Assembly: GCA_049322355.1 (NCBI GenBank)
Contig: JBMORG010000027.1
Span: 310,001 to 374,000, forward strand
DNA from: 0-14-0-80-60-11 sp049322355
Lineage (GTDB): Bacteria; Desulfobacterota; Desulfobaccia; Desulfobaccales; 0-14-0-80-60-11
Length of the DNA stretch: 64,000 bases
Direction of reading: 5' to 3'
The translations under genes and the position numbers were made by a program. This document shows positions 17,091-25,091 of this stretch, in pieces (the stretch's first letter is position 1; the number at the start of each line of letters is the position of its first letter). The notes under the pieces were generated by a model. That model did not search any database, was not told the origin of the DNA, and was given only the letters and a program-made list of their open reading frames with translations.

Positions 17091-17543
17091 ATGGCTAACG
17101 AACTCATGGAATGGCGGCCGTTCCGGGAAATCTCCCGCCTCCGCTCAGAAATGGATCGCCTCTGGGATGATTACTTCGGTTCCGGCAGGCGGGGGCTGCG
17201 GCCCCTCCGAGCCGAATTCGCCCCTGCAGTGGACATCAAGGAAACGGACACCGAGATTGTGGTGAAAGCCGAAGTCCCTGGAATGGATCCCAACGACATC
17301 AATATTTCCGTCACAGGTGATGTGCTTACCATTAAAGGCGAAAAAAAATCGGAGCGGGAAGAAAAGGAGGAAAGCTACCATTTGGTGGAGCGCAGTTATG
17401 GGTCCTTTTCCCGGTCTCTGTCGCTGCCTGCGGCGGTGGATTTGGATAAAATCGAAGCGAAGTATGATAAAGGGGTGTTAACTGTTACCTGCCCTAAAAA
17501 AGAGGAAGTCAAACCCAAAGCCATCGAAATCAAGACTGCATAG
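17091..17543 (+). CDS. Hsp20/alpha-crystallin family small heat shock protein
   Basis: 150-aa ATP-independent holdase. The alpha-crystallin domain covers about residues 42-140: PAVDIKETDTEIVVKAEVPGM, VLTIKGEKKSE and the conserved A-x-x-x-x-G-V-L motif in AKYDKGVLTV, ending in an EIKTA tail. Start at ATG 17091 after AAGGAGG; an earlier GTG in frame is inside the palindrome. A stable hairpin follows the stop. Confidence 0.93.
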   Translation: MANELMEWRPFREISRLRSEMDRLWDDYFGSGRRGLRPLRAEFAPAVDIKETDTEIVVKAEVPGMDPNDINISVTGDVLTIKGEKKSEREEKEESYHLVERSYGSFSRSLSLPAAVDLDKIEAKYDKGVLTVTCPKKEEVKPKAIEIKTA

Positions 17544-17571
17544 GTAACCGCAGTGCTGCAGATTTGACCAC

Positions 17572-17617
17572 TCCCCCATCCTTGCCACCCTGTTGCAGGG
17601 CAAGCAGGGATGGGGGA
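17572..17617 (+). terminator. Hairpin after hsp20
   Basis: TCCCCCATCC (17572-17581) pairs with GGATGGGGGA (17608-17617), with a nested TTGCC/GGCAA pair, forming a long stem about 30 nt after the hsp20 stop. The downstream sequence is only moderately T-rich, so termination efficiency is uncertain. Confidence 0.45.
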
Positions 17618-17707
17618 CTTGTATTTCTGTGGTTTTGTGTTTAAGATATCGCCTTACCCGGAAAAAATTATCGCCCCTATTTTAATGTCTGGTCAAAGGA
17701 AACCCAT

Positions 17708-18157
17708 ATGAGTACCGAATTGGAAAACATCATCAAGAACGCCATCACCCAGGAAGAAATGTCTCACGATTTCTACAAGCGCCTGGCAGGGCTAGTTAGC
17801 CACAAGGAAACCAAGGATATCTTGGAATTCCTGGCCAAGGATGAATTGGAGCACAAAGCCTTTCTCTTAAGCTGTTTTACCCCACAAGGATGCAAGCTGG
17901 CGGGGGAGGCCCAAAATGTCCACCTGGCCGAGATGTTGGAAGCCCCGTCCATCGGCGAGGATTTGTCCCCCAAGGAGGCCCTGGTCATCGCTATGAAGCG
18001 GGAGGAGGGGTCCCACCGCTTTTATCAAACTTTGGCCGGTCTCCAGCCTCCGGGAGAGATCCAGGCGTTCCTGGAAAAAATGGCCAAGGTGGAACTGCAA
18101 CACAAGGAAAGGGTAGAATACCTATACAACAACGCCGCTTTTCCCGAAGTGTGGTAA
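17708..18157 (+). CDS. Ferritin-like (rubrerythrin-type) diiron protein
   Basis: 149 aa, four helices with metal-ligand motifs in pairs: EEMSHDFY, DELEHKAF, REEGSHRFY and VELQHKERVEYLY, matching the ExxH pattern of rubrerythrin/ferritin-like diiron sites. No rubredoxin CxxC domain follows, so it is the erythrin-only form. Likely handles peroxide or iron in the cytoplasm. Ends 9 nt before tmk. Confidence 0.85.
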   Translation: MSTELENIIKNAITQEEMSHDFYKRLAGLVSHKETKDILEFLAKDELEHKAFLLSCFTPQGCKLAGEAQNVHLAEMLEAPSIGEDLSPKEALVIAMKREEGSHRFYQTLAGLQPPGEIQAFLEKMAKVELQHKERVEYLYNNAAFPEVW

Positions 18158-18166
18158 TGGCTTAAG

Positions 18167-18781
18167 TTGACGGCGACGGGCATGCTCCTGGCTCTGGAAG
18201 GAGTGGATGGCTCCGGGAAAACCACCCAGGCACACCTCCTGGCCAGTGCCTTAAAAAAGCGACTTAGGCTGGAAGTAATTTTGACCCGGGAGCCCACTTT
18301 GGGGCCTGCGGGAAAAAGGTTGCGCCGTTATCTGGCGGGATCCATCAGGTACCTAAGCCCCGACGCCGAACTGACGCTGTTTCTTGAGGATCGCCGGGAA
18401 CACGTGGCTCAGGTGATCCGGCCCGCCCTGGCTGCGGGCCAGGTGGTCATAACCGACCGCTACTACTACTCTTCCGTGGCTTATCAAGGAGCCTTGGGGT
18501 TGGACCCGGCCCTTATTTTGGCAACCAATGAGGCCTTCGCGCCTCGTCCTCAGGTGGTTTTTATCCTTACCCTGCCCCTGGAATTGGCCCTGGTCCGCCT
18601 GTCGCGCAACTCCGCCCGGCCTCGCCAAGTGAGCGAAGGGCGGGATTATCTGGAGAAAGTGGCAGCAATTTATGCATCTTTGACCGGTCCCCATATATAC
18701 AGGGTGGACGCAACTGGTCCCCCTGAGATAGTTCACGCCACTCTCCTGGAAATTACTCTCAACGCCTTGAAGCCTGACTAG
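18167..18781 (+). CDS. tmk: Thymidylate kinase
   Basis: Phosphorylates dTMP to dTDP. 204 aa with P-loop EGVDGSGKTTQ, TREPTLGPAGKRLRR, DRYYYSSVAYQGALG and a lid region SRNSARPRQVSEGRDYLEKV. Starts at TTG 18167 or, giving the more usual MLLALEG, at ATG 18182; neither has a convincing binding site. holB is not downstream; tRNA genes follow instead. Confidence 0.93.
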   Translation: MTATGMLLALEGVDGSGKTTQAHLLASALKKRLRLEVILTREPTLGPAGKRLRRYLAGSIRYLSPDAELTLFLEDRREHVAQVIRPALAAGQVVITDRYYYSSVAYQGALGLDPALILATNEAFAPRPQVVFILTLPLELALVRLSRNSARPRQVSEGRDYLEKVAAIYASLTGPHIYRVDATGPPEIVHATLLEITLNALKPD

Positions 18782-18955
18782 CTTGTGCGTAACTTGTAAG
18801 AGGCACTTGATAATCCGGGATATTCTGGGCGCCAGGGTGACGTTCAGAGGGGAGATGGGTTATGTGTGATGCTTTCAGATTAATTGTTGACTGCCCAATT
18901 ACGGCATATGAGATATAGACCGGCTATTTCAAGGCAATAGCGGGGCCAGATTTCC

Positions 18956-18984
18956 TTGACAAGTCTGCGCTCAGGGGTTAATAA
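18956..18984 (+). promoter_or_regulatory. Promoter of the tRNA-Lys/tRNA-Glu unit
   Basis: TTGACA at 18956-18961, a 17-nt spacer and TAATAA at 18979-18984 stand about 10 nt before the mature tRNA-Lys. Confidence 0.6.
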
Positions 18985-18994
18985 TTATCTGTTC

Positions 18995-19067
18995 GGGCCG
19001 TTAACTCAGTCGGTAGAGTATCTGCCTTTTAAGCAGAGAGTCGTTGGTTCGAATCCAACACGGCCCA
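18995..19067 (+). tRNA. tRNA-Lys (UUU)
   Basis: A 73-nt cloverleaf. Acceptor GGGCCGT pairs with ACGGCCC, discriminator A; D-arm ACTCAGTCGGTAGAGT; anticodon loop CTTTTAA with TTT; T-arm GTTGGTTCGAATCCAAC. CCA is not encoded. Confidence 0.97.
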
Positions 19068-19076
19068 TAAAGAAGC

Positions 19077-19154
19077 GTCCCCATCGTCTAGCCTGGTCCA
19101 GGACACCGGCCTTTCACGCCGGCAACACCGGTTCAAATCCGGTTGGGGACGCCA
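19077..19154 (+). tRNA. tRNA-Glu (UUC)
   Basis: Acceptor GTCCCCA pairs with TGGGGAC, discriminator G, and CCA is encoded at 19152-19154. Anticodon stem CCGGC/GCCGG with loop CTTTCAC gives UUC. It starts 9 nt after tRNA-Lys, so both are probably cut from one transcript. Confidence 0.96.
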
Positions 19155-19418
19155 CCATCAACTGCCTGTCTTTCTTCATTATTTCTTCAACCCTACCAAT
19201 AAAAACCTGCCCATCCTTAGTCTTCTGATTGTCCCTCTGGGGTAACCCCTTGTCTTTTTAAGGAAAATCAAATAAGATCAAAGCTCGTTATTTCCATGGC
19301 AGTAACTTCCGGATTTAACGTCTCTTTCCCTGACCCTTACCGAAGCGTGCCATGATGGACATATATAGCAATTGCCAAAAGTTTTTTCCTATTCGAGAGT
19401 CTTATGAGCTACCTATGA

Positions 19419-19492
19419 TTGTCGTTCTGAGAAAGCGAAGCGACCGAAGAATCTCAAAAAAGCCAGATTCTTCGCTGCGCTCAGAATGACAA
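19419..19492. repeat. Long palindromic repeat, GTCATTCTGAGCG type, copy 2
   Basis: ATTGTCGTTCTGAGAAAGCG...AAGAATCTC (19419-19455) faces GATTCTTCGCTGCGCTCAGAATGACAA (19466-19492). Arms match copy 1 at 11907-11994; the loop differs and is shorter. Confidence 0.7.
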
Positions 19493-19510
19493 ATAACACC
19501 GGATAAATCA

Positions 19511-19538
19511 GCGACAACTTTCGGCAAACGCTATAATA
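19511..19538. repeat. Dispersed 28-nt repeat (partner at 193-220)
   Basis: GCGACAACTTTCGGCAAACG... here and GCAACAACTTTCGGTAAACG... at 193-220 match at all but a few positions over 28 nt, both in non-coding DNA. Confidence 0.55.
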
Positions 19539-19709
19539 GACGGCATCATGACCTCCTGAGCAGCCTGAGGAAGCTTGGGTCGAGGCTAAATCTTGACAGA
19601 ACAGAAACTTATTCCTGAGTCCTGAAAAATTACAGATCTGATTTGGCAATCAAAGAAAGGATGGGGAAGTCGGTGGAGGGTTTGCGGGGATTAAGCTTTT
19701 TCCTAACCC

Positions 19710-20570
19710 CTAACTCCCAACTCCTTCCTCGGCAGGCAGCTTCCGGGCCTGGACCTGTTTGGCCCGGCGTTCGTCAGCGGTCAGTACGGTGAGTTCCAGG
19801 TTTTGTGTTTCCACCCGGTCGTTGACCTGGGGCACCCGCCCTAGCAGGTGGATTAAGAGGCCCCCGACGGATTCGAACTTGCCTTCCGGACGGGGCAGGT
19901 CAAAGTGGTCCATCAATTCTTCCACGTCCAGGCGGGCGTCCACTAAAACGGAGCCGTCTTCCTGGGGAATGAGGCGGGGCTCCTGGCGGTCGTATTCATC
20001 GTAAATCTCACCGACAATCTCTTCCAGGATATCTTCCAGGGTGATGAGGCCGGCGGTGCCGCCGTATTCGTCGATGACAATGGCAATCTGGGTTTTGCGT
20101 TCCACCAGATCCCGCAAGAGATCGCTGATTTTTTTGCTTTCGGGGATAAAATAGGCGGGGCGAAGCACCCGGCTCAAGTCCCAGGTATCTTCGGGAGTTT
20201 GCCAGAAAACCAGGAGGTCCTTGGCCAGCAGAATGCCTTTGATATGGTCGATGCCGCCTGTGAACACGGGCAAGCGGGAATGGCCACACTCCCGCACCAA
20301 GGCAATAATCTGGGGGAGCGGCGTATTCCGCTCCACCCCCACAATTTCCAGGCGGGGAACCATGATTTCCCGAACGAGAGTATCTTTGAACTCGAAGATA
20401 CTCTCAATGAGTTCCCCTTCCTGACGGGTGAGAAGGCCCCGCTCCTCGCCTTCATCGATGATGTGCTGGATTTCACGCTCCAGATCTTCCGGTTGCGTGA
20501 TGATCCTCCGGGAAAACATTTGCCGGAGCCGCTTGAGGAAACTGGGGTGAGGACTTTCGGCCTCGTCCAC
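19710..20570 (-). CDS. corC: CorC/HlyC-type protein with CBS pair
   Basis: 286 aa. An N-terminal acidic helix region is followed by two CBS domains (about 65-190; VREIMVPRLEIVGVERN, DEYGGTAGLITLEDILEEIVGEI) and the C-terminal CorC_HlyC domain (about 200-280). It has no DUF21 membrane part, so it is the soluble type linked to Mg/Co efflux or haemolysin-C-like function. GTG start, 2 nt after the speD stop. Confidence 0.85.
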   Translation of the reverse strand: MDEAESPHPSFLKRLRQMFSRRIITQPEDLEREIQHIIDEGEERGLLTRQEGELIESIFEFKDTLVREIMVPRLEIVGVERNTPLPQIIALVRECGHSRLPVFTGGIDHIKGILLAKDLLVFWQTPEDTWDLSRVLRPAYFIPESKKISDLLRDLVERKTQIAIVIDEYGGTAGLITLEDILEEIVGEIYDEYDRQEPRLIPQEDGSVLVDARLDVEELMDHFDLPRPEGKFESVGGLLIHLLGRVPQVNDRVETQNLELTVLTADERRAKQVQARKLPAEEGVGS

Positions 20571-20572
20571 GC

Positions 20573-21010
20573 TTAACCTCGCATCTGTTCCCGCTCCTGG
20601 CGCATAAAGTGTTCCACGGACCTGACTTCCCGGGGAAATTCCAGGCCCCGGTCCAGCACATTAGTTTCGCAGCGTTCGATGCCGAACAATTCGGTGACAT
20701 AATTCACCGCTTGCTGGTAATCGAAGTCTTTGCAGGAAAAGATATCCAAGCTGAGGTAGCCGCGCTCAGGAAAGGTGTGAATGCTGATATGACTTTCAGC
20801 GATGAGCACAAACCCGGATACGCCCCAGTCATCCGGCACTTTGCCGTGATATTTGAAGACGTAGGGGGGCATAATCTTGGTCATATGGATTAAATCCGGG
20901 CAGGTATCCAGGAACTGGTAAATGGCGTCCAGGTTCGTCAGCCGCTCATAACTACATCCATAGCCATCCAGGGTCAGATGCAGTCCAAAGCCAACCGCCG
21001 GTTTTTTCAA
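20573..21010 (-). CDS. speD: S-adenosylmethionine decarboxylase proenzyme
   Basis: Pyruvoyl enzyme giving decarboxylated SAM for spermidine synthesis. 145 aa, with the self-cleavage site E72-S73 in AESHISIHTFPERGY, proton-donor H78 and catalytic Cys in IFSCKDFD (C93). The start is TTG 21010 with GAGGAGG 8 nt upstream. speE is not in the window. Confidence 0.93.
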   Translation of the reverse strand: MKKPAVGFGLHLTLDGYGCSYERLTNLDAIYQFLDTCPDLIHMTKIMPPYVFKYHGKVPDDWGVSGFVLIAESHISIHTFPERGYLSLDIFSCKDFDYQQAVNYVTELFGIERCETNVLDRGLEFPREVRSVEHFMRQEREQMRG

Positions 21011-21426
21011 TAGTCCGTCCTCCTCGCACCCAAGATATAGGCGTCACCGGGAATGCCCGGCAGGCAATCCGTGCGCTGCTGCCAGCGCGGCCCCGGAATG
21101 TACCATTCCGGAGAGCATTAAGGTATTGGGCCCCGGCAACTGGTTCGGAGAGCACGAGGAAGGGAGCTTAAAGCCCCAGATTTTTTGCCCCGAAAACCTT
21201 GTTAACCCCTTTTTCTCACTACAAAAGGGGCAACCCGCATATGCCCATCCCTTAAGCAAGAGTTATTCGGTAATAATAACCATAGAATAATCCTGGGTCA
21301 AGCAATTTTTAATAGGGCCGTTAAGGTTGATTTTGTCAAGGGGATTATTCTGCCCATTAGGTATTGACGGTTAGCTTTATGGTGATAAATTTAAAAGGTT
21401 AACAAGTCCAGAGGAGGATCGACCAG
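21011..21426. other. Divergent region between speD and DUF1015 gene, structured speD leader
   Basis: On the speD side three hairpins occur close together: CCGGAATG/CATTCCGG (21093-21111), GCGCTG/CAGCGC (about 21073-21088) and a GCCGGG/CCCGG-type stem near 21046-21062. A minus-strand frame at 21044-21259 reads through but does not look coding. The plus-strand promoter for DUF1015 is not obvious. Confidence 0.45.
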
Positions 21427-22785
21427 TTGGCCATTATCGCCCCTTTCCGGGGGCTTCATTATAATCCTGTCAAAGTGCCCAACCTGACCGAGGTGGTCAC
21501 ACCCCCTTACGATGTGATTCGACCGGCGGAGCGCGAGGTTTTCGCCGCCCGGCATCCCTATAATATGGTCCACCTGATTCTGCCGAAAGCTCTTCCGGGG
21601 GATGACCGATTGCAGAATCGTTATACCCGGGCCGGGGCGCTCTTTCGCCAATGGGAACGGGACGAAGTGCTGGTACGGGACCCGGCGCCGGCTTTCTATT
21701 ACTGGGAGACGGAGTTCCAGCATGCCGGGCGCACCTTCAACCGGATTGGACTAGCGGCCCTGGTGCGACTGGAGCCTTTGAGCGGCGGCGGCATCCGGCC
21801 CCACGAACAGACCTTTTCTGCGGCCAAGGCTGATCGCTTGGAATTGCTCAAGGCCGCCCAGGCCAACTTCTCCCCTATCTTTTCCATTTTTCCCGACCCC
21901 GGCGGCCGGGTGGTGAGCCTCCTTAAGGGTGCTTTGCCTCAGACTCCCCTGATGGCCTTCGAAGATACCTTGGGTTATAGCCAGCGCCTTTACCGGGTCA
22001 CCGACCCTGGCGCGATTTTGGGAGTGCACCGGGCCTTGCGGGAGATGACCCTGTTTATCGCCGACGGGCACCACCGTTATGAAACCTCGCTGAACTATCA
22101 GAAGTTGATGAAACAGCGCTATCCCCAGGCCTCGCCTGAAGCGCCGTTCAACTATACCCTCATGTACCTGTCCAATATGTTCGACCCGGACCTGGTCATC
22201 CTTATGGCGCACCGCCTGTTGGGCGGTCCGCGCTTAAAAAATCTGGAAGAATCCGGGGTCATGGGGCGCCTGAAAGAATACTTCGAGATCGTTTCGCTGC
22301 CGGGGGCTCACGAATTTGGCGAAGCTTATGAAGAATTCCTCCAACAAACCCTGGCGGAGGTCCCGGAGAAAGAGAGCGCCTTCATCCTTTTAGGGTTCAG
22401 GCGCAAGGCCTGGCGCCTGATTATGCGCCCCGGGATCCGCCAAAACGTGCTGGCCCGGCAGATGCATCCGGCCCTGGCCCAACTGGATGTGGCGGTCTTA
22501 AACTATCTGATTTTTGAAAAAGTTCTGGGACTTGACGCCAAAGCCCAGGATGACCAGGAAACCTGTAAGTATACCAGTAAGATCAGTGAGGCTGTGGACG
22601 CAGTGACCAGCGGGGAGGCTCGCCTGGCGTTTTTGCTAAATCCCACCCGTATCGAACAGGTGCAGGAAGTGGCGTCCGCTGGCCTCATCATGCCGCGCAA
22701 ATCCACCTATTTCTACCCCAAGGTGATGAGCGGCCTGATCTTGAGCCCCATCAACCCCCAAGAAGAGATCGTCAGCCCCGTTTAG
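21427..22785 (+). CDS. DUF1015 family protein
   Basis: 452 aa, full length for this family (PF06245), with IIAPFRGLHYNP, VTPPYDVI, ADGHHRYETSLNY and the C-terminal PKSTYFYPKVMSGL. The TTG start follows GAGGAGG about 9 nt upstream. DUF1015 has been linked to HPr/serine-kinase-like phosphotransfer folds in structural notes, but no function is established. Confidence 0.88.
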   Translation: MAIIAPFRGLHYNPVKVPNLTEVVTPPYDVIRPAEREVFAARHPYNMVHLILPKALPGDDRLQNRYTRAGALFRQWERDEVLVRDPAPAFYYWETEFQHAGRTFNRIGLAALVRLEPLSGGGIRPHEQTFSAAKADRLELLKAAQANFSPIFSIFPDPGGRVVSLLKGALPQTPLMAFEDTLGYSQRLYRVTDPGAILGVHRALREMTLFIADGHHRYETSLNYQKLMKQRYPQASPEAPFNYTLMYLSNMFDPDLVILMAHRLLGGPRLKNLEESGVMGRLKEYFEIVSLPGAHEFGEAYEEFLQQTLAEVPEKESAFILLGFRRKAWRLIMRPGIRQNVLARQMHPALAQLDVAVLNYLIFEKVLGLDAKAQDDQETCKYTSKISEAVDAVTSGEARLAFLLNPTRIEQVQEVASAGLIMPRKSTYFYPKVMSGLILSPINPQEEIVSPV

Positions 22786-22883
22786 CTTAAGCGAACCCGC
22801 TCCACGGCGATTGTCCTGGAGGTCTTGCAGGCAAATTAAGTTACTGGTAAATTAAGACAGTGCTCTTTTAAGGAGACTTCCTC

Positions 22884-23327
22884 ATGAAAGGCCAGGAAAG
22901 GGGCAATCAGGCGCGCATCTTGGTGGTGGATCAGGAGGAATGGTGCCGGGCATTCTTATCCTCTGTGATTAAACTCATGGGGTTTGAGGAATTCAAACTG
23001 GTCAACACGGTGGCCGATGCCATGGCTGCCCTGGATGAAAACCCCTTTGACCTGGTCATTACCGACCAGCGACAGCCCGATTATCAGCGGCTCCTGGAAA
23101 ACGCCCGTCTCCGGCATCCTCACATCCGTTTCATCGTTATGCTGCATCAACGGTCGCAATCCCACCAGATGTTTTACCTGGAGCAAGTGGACATCGTTTA
23201 CAAACCCCTGAGTCTGGACGAAATTTCCCGGAAGATCCGGCACGCCATCCATCAGAAACAATTGCGCCAGGCTGAAGAAGAACTCCGGCGGATGAAACAG
23301 GAAGCCCTGCGGATGTTTTTGGGGTAG
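22884..23327 (+). CDS. Stand-alone receiver (REC) domain protein
   Basis: 147 aa: a REC fold with acid D16 in LVVDQEE, phosphoacceptor D61 in VITDQRQP and K107 in YKPLS, then a 30-residue helical tail. The usual Thr/Ser switch position has MLHQRS, so signalling may be atypical. No histidine kinase is adjacent. AAGGAG precedes the ATG. Confidence 0.8.
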   Translation: MKGQERGNQARILVVDQEEWCRAFLSSVIKLMGFEEFKLVNTVADAMAALDENPFDLVITDQRQPDYQRLLENARLRHPHIRFIVMLHQRSQSHQMFYLEQVDIVYKPLSLDEISRKIRHAIHQKQLRQAEEELRRMKQEALRMFLG

Positions 23328-23420
23328 GAGGGGGCAGGGGTTAGGGATTAGGGGCCAGGGGCCAGACCTGCCCTGAGGCGCCGAAAATCCGGATTTCCCT
23401 GAATGCAGATATAGTACGCA

Positions 23421-23540
23421 ATGTAGGGGCGGACCCGCGTGTCCGCCCTCAGTCATTTTTGGCCGTAATTGGTGGCACAGGCGTCTCGCCTGTGCAAGAG
23501 CAGGGGTAGTGCACCCTCATCGGCGGGCAGTGCCCGCCCT
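23421..23540. repeat. Cluster of three intergenic palindromes
   Basis: GTAGGGGCGGACCCGCGTGT... (from 23422), GGTGGCACAGGCGTCTCGCC... (23471-23495) and GGCGGGCAGTGCCCGCC (23523-23539) follow one another. Each is a near-perfect palindrome of 17-29 nt. The first two types recur, inverted, at 44.4-44.5 kb. Confidence 0.65.
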
Positions 23541-23543
23541 ACA

Positions 23544-24122
23544 TTACTGCTGTTGCCAGAGGCGGATCAGGGGCGGCGTTGCGGTGTCTTCCGGGGCCGG
23601 CAGGGTTGCAAAAAAGGCCCGGGCGATGGCCCGGCCTTTGTCTCGCTGGGCGTCTTCCCACTCGCCGTAGGTCAAGGCCCCAACCTTGCAGGCCGCCACA
23701 CAGGCCGGCACTTCTCCCACTTTCTCCCGGTCCGGGCACTGGTCGCACTTTAGGGCTACTGCGGCCTTGTCTGGAGCCGCGTATATTGGGGCGTAGGTCA
23801 GGACCCCGAAGGGACAGGCCATGGCGCACATGGCGCAACTGATGCAGCGGTGCGGGTCGATGTCCACGGTGCCCCGGGCCGCATCACGCTTGATGGCCCC
23901 GGCGATGCAGACCTCCTGGCAGGGGGCCGGGTCGCAATGGCGGCACTTGTTGGGAAAGGCCTGGTGCCGTTGCCCGGGATAGATGCGCAGCCGGGCTTGG
24001 GGCCGGGTGGCCTCGGAAATCGCGGCATAGAGATTTTTGGCGGCTGAGTGCTCCACCGCGCAAGCAATACGACACTGGAGACAGCCGACGCAACGCTCCG
24101 GGCGAACGATGACGGTTTTCAT
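23544..24122 (-). CDS. CooF-like 4Fe-4S ferredoxin-type electron-transfer protein
   Basis: 192 aa with sixteen-cysteine logic for four 4Fe-4S clusters: CVGCLQCRIAC (12-22), CRHCDPAPCQEVC, CISCAMCAMACPFG and CDQCPDREKVGEVPACVAAC, like the beta subunits of DMSO-reductase-type enzymes and CooF. It likely passes electrons to the flavoprotein encoded at 25092-26297. Its ATG overlaps the stop of the AT-rich gene upstream (ATGA). Confidence 0.85.
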   Translation of the reverse strand: MKTVIVRPERCVGCLQCRIACAVEHSAAKNLYAAISEATRPQARLRIYPGQRHQAFPNKCRHCDPAPCQEVCIAGAIKRDAARGTVDIDPHRCISCAMCAMACPFGVLTYAPIYAAPDKAAVALKCDQCPDREKVGEVPACVAACKVGALTYGEWEDAQRDKGRAIARAFFATLPAPEDTATPPLIRLWQQQ

Positions 24123-24643
24123 AAAGTCCCTCTATCAGCATCATTTGATCGTATTTTACCAGTTATTAAGAAATAGATAAAATCATCTTGGCTTAAAGAT
24201 TGGTTTATATTGCCCTGCCAATTTGTAGGATATTGAACAAATTTAAAATTAACCGATCCTGGATTCCGTTTTCTATCGATGTCATTCTTCTCATCTTTAA
24301 TTTGCGGAATTACTGGCGTAGAAGATTCAATTTGGAGAACTAACCTTGGAATAGATAATGAGCAGACAAAATTATCACAATAAGCATAAGGATGATTATA
24401 TATTATATCGCCAGTTGAAAAATTAAAACACGATCCCTGGGTAAAAATTTTTATTTTCTTTTTGTTATCTGCCCTTTCTGTAAATTGAATATCTAAAGCA
24501 TCATAAAAAAACGTTGGGATGCAAAAATACCAATTTTTTGAATAACCACTCGAAAAATCTGCCAATAATTTAAGGGATCGTTTTGTTTTAAGGGTTCTTT
24601 TTTCAGTTATTAATTTATCTAAGAGATCAAGGGAACCTATCAT
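24119..24643 (-). CDS. Unknown protein in AT-rich insert
   Basis: 174 aa, no family recognised. The sequence is rich in Asn, Lys, Ile and Phe, unlike its neighbours, and no signal peptide or membrane segment is visible. It follows the SWIM-like gene by 4 nt with AAGGGGG ahead of its ATG, and its stop overlaps the ferredoxin start. The composition suggests transfer. Confidence 0.6.
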   Translation of the reverse strand: MIGSLDLLDKLITEKRTLKTKRSLKLLADFSSGYSKNWYFCIPTFFYDALDIQFTERADNKKKIKIFTQGSCFNFSTGDIIYNHPYAYCDNFVCSLSIPRLVLQIESSTPVIPQIKDEKNDIDRKRNPGSVNFKFVQYPTNWQGNINQSLSQDDFIYFLITGKIRSNDADRGTL

Positions 24644-24647
24644 AATA

Positions 24648-25010
24648 TTATGCCCCCTTACGCATGGCGTCTTCTATAATTGCTTTGATTTTTTTGAATT
24701 CTTTTTCTTTTTGAATGAATTCTTTTTGGATTTGATCATGCTTACCTATTAATAGAGCCAACCCGGAAGAAGATATCCAAGTTTTCATGATATTAAAAAT
24801 CTCTGATTGGTCTTCTTCATAAAGCTCCCCGTTGTATAAAGCAGAAAGATCGCCGCGTATTAATGCCAGTTTATGTTTGCACAATTTAGTTAATTCTCCA
24901 GCACGACAATCACATTTAATACTTATAAGGCCATTAAGATTTTTAAAAATAACCCGATAATAAGGTTCAGAATTACCTTTTACTAATAATTCTATTTTAT
25001 CACCAGCCAT
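24648..25010 (-). CDS. SWIM-type zinc finger protein
   Basis: 120 aa. CDCRAGELTKLCKHKLAL near residues 33-50 fits the SWIM pattern CxC-Xn-CxH; SWIM domains bind DNA or protein partners. The C-terminal half is a charged coiled-coil-like helix (KEFIQKEKEFKKIKAIIEDA). AT-rich and paired with the unknown gene downstream. Confidence 0.65.
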   Translation of the reverse strand: MAGDKIELLVKGNSEPYYRVIFKNLNGLISIKCDCRAGELTKLCKHKLALIRGDLSALYNGELYEEDQSEIFNIMKTWISSSGLALLIGKHDQIQKEFIQKEKEFKKIKAIIEDAMRKGA

Positions 25011-25091
25011 TCTTTATATCCTCACTCAACTGGTCATGGATCTGATGGCTTGCCTTCCTCTATTCTTAAATAAACCATTCTTCCTTAATTC

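Larger units (their letters stand above)
19155..19709. other. Intergenic region with palindromic repeat
   Basis: 555 bases without a convincing gene. It contains the second long palindrome (19419-19492) and, just after it, a 28-nt sequence (19511-19538) that recurs at 193-220. Confidence 0.6.

Noticed and set aside
21044..21259. 71-codon minus-strand frame upstream of speD
   Set aside because: Overlaps the hairpins of the speD leader and lacks coding character.
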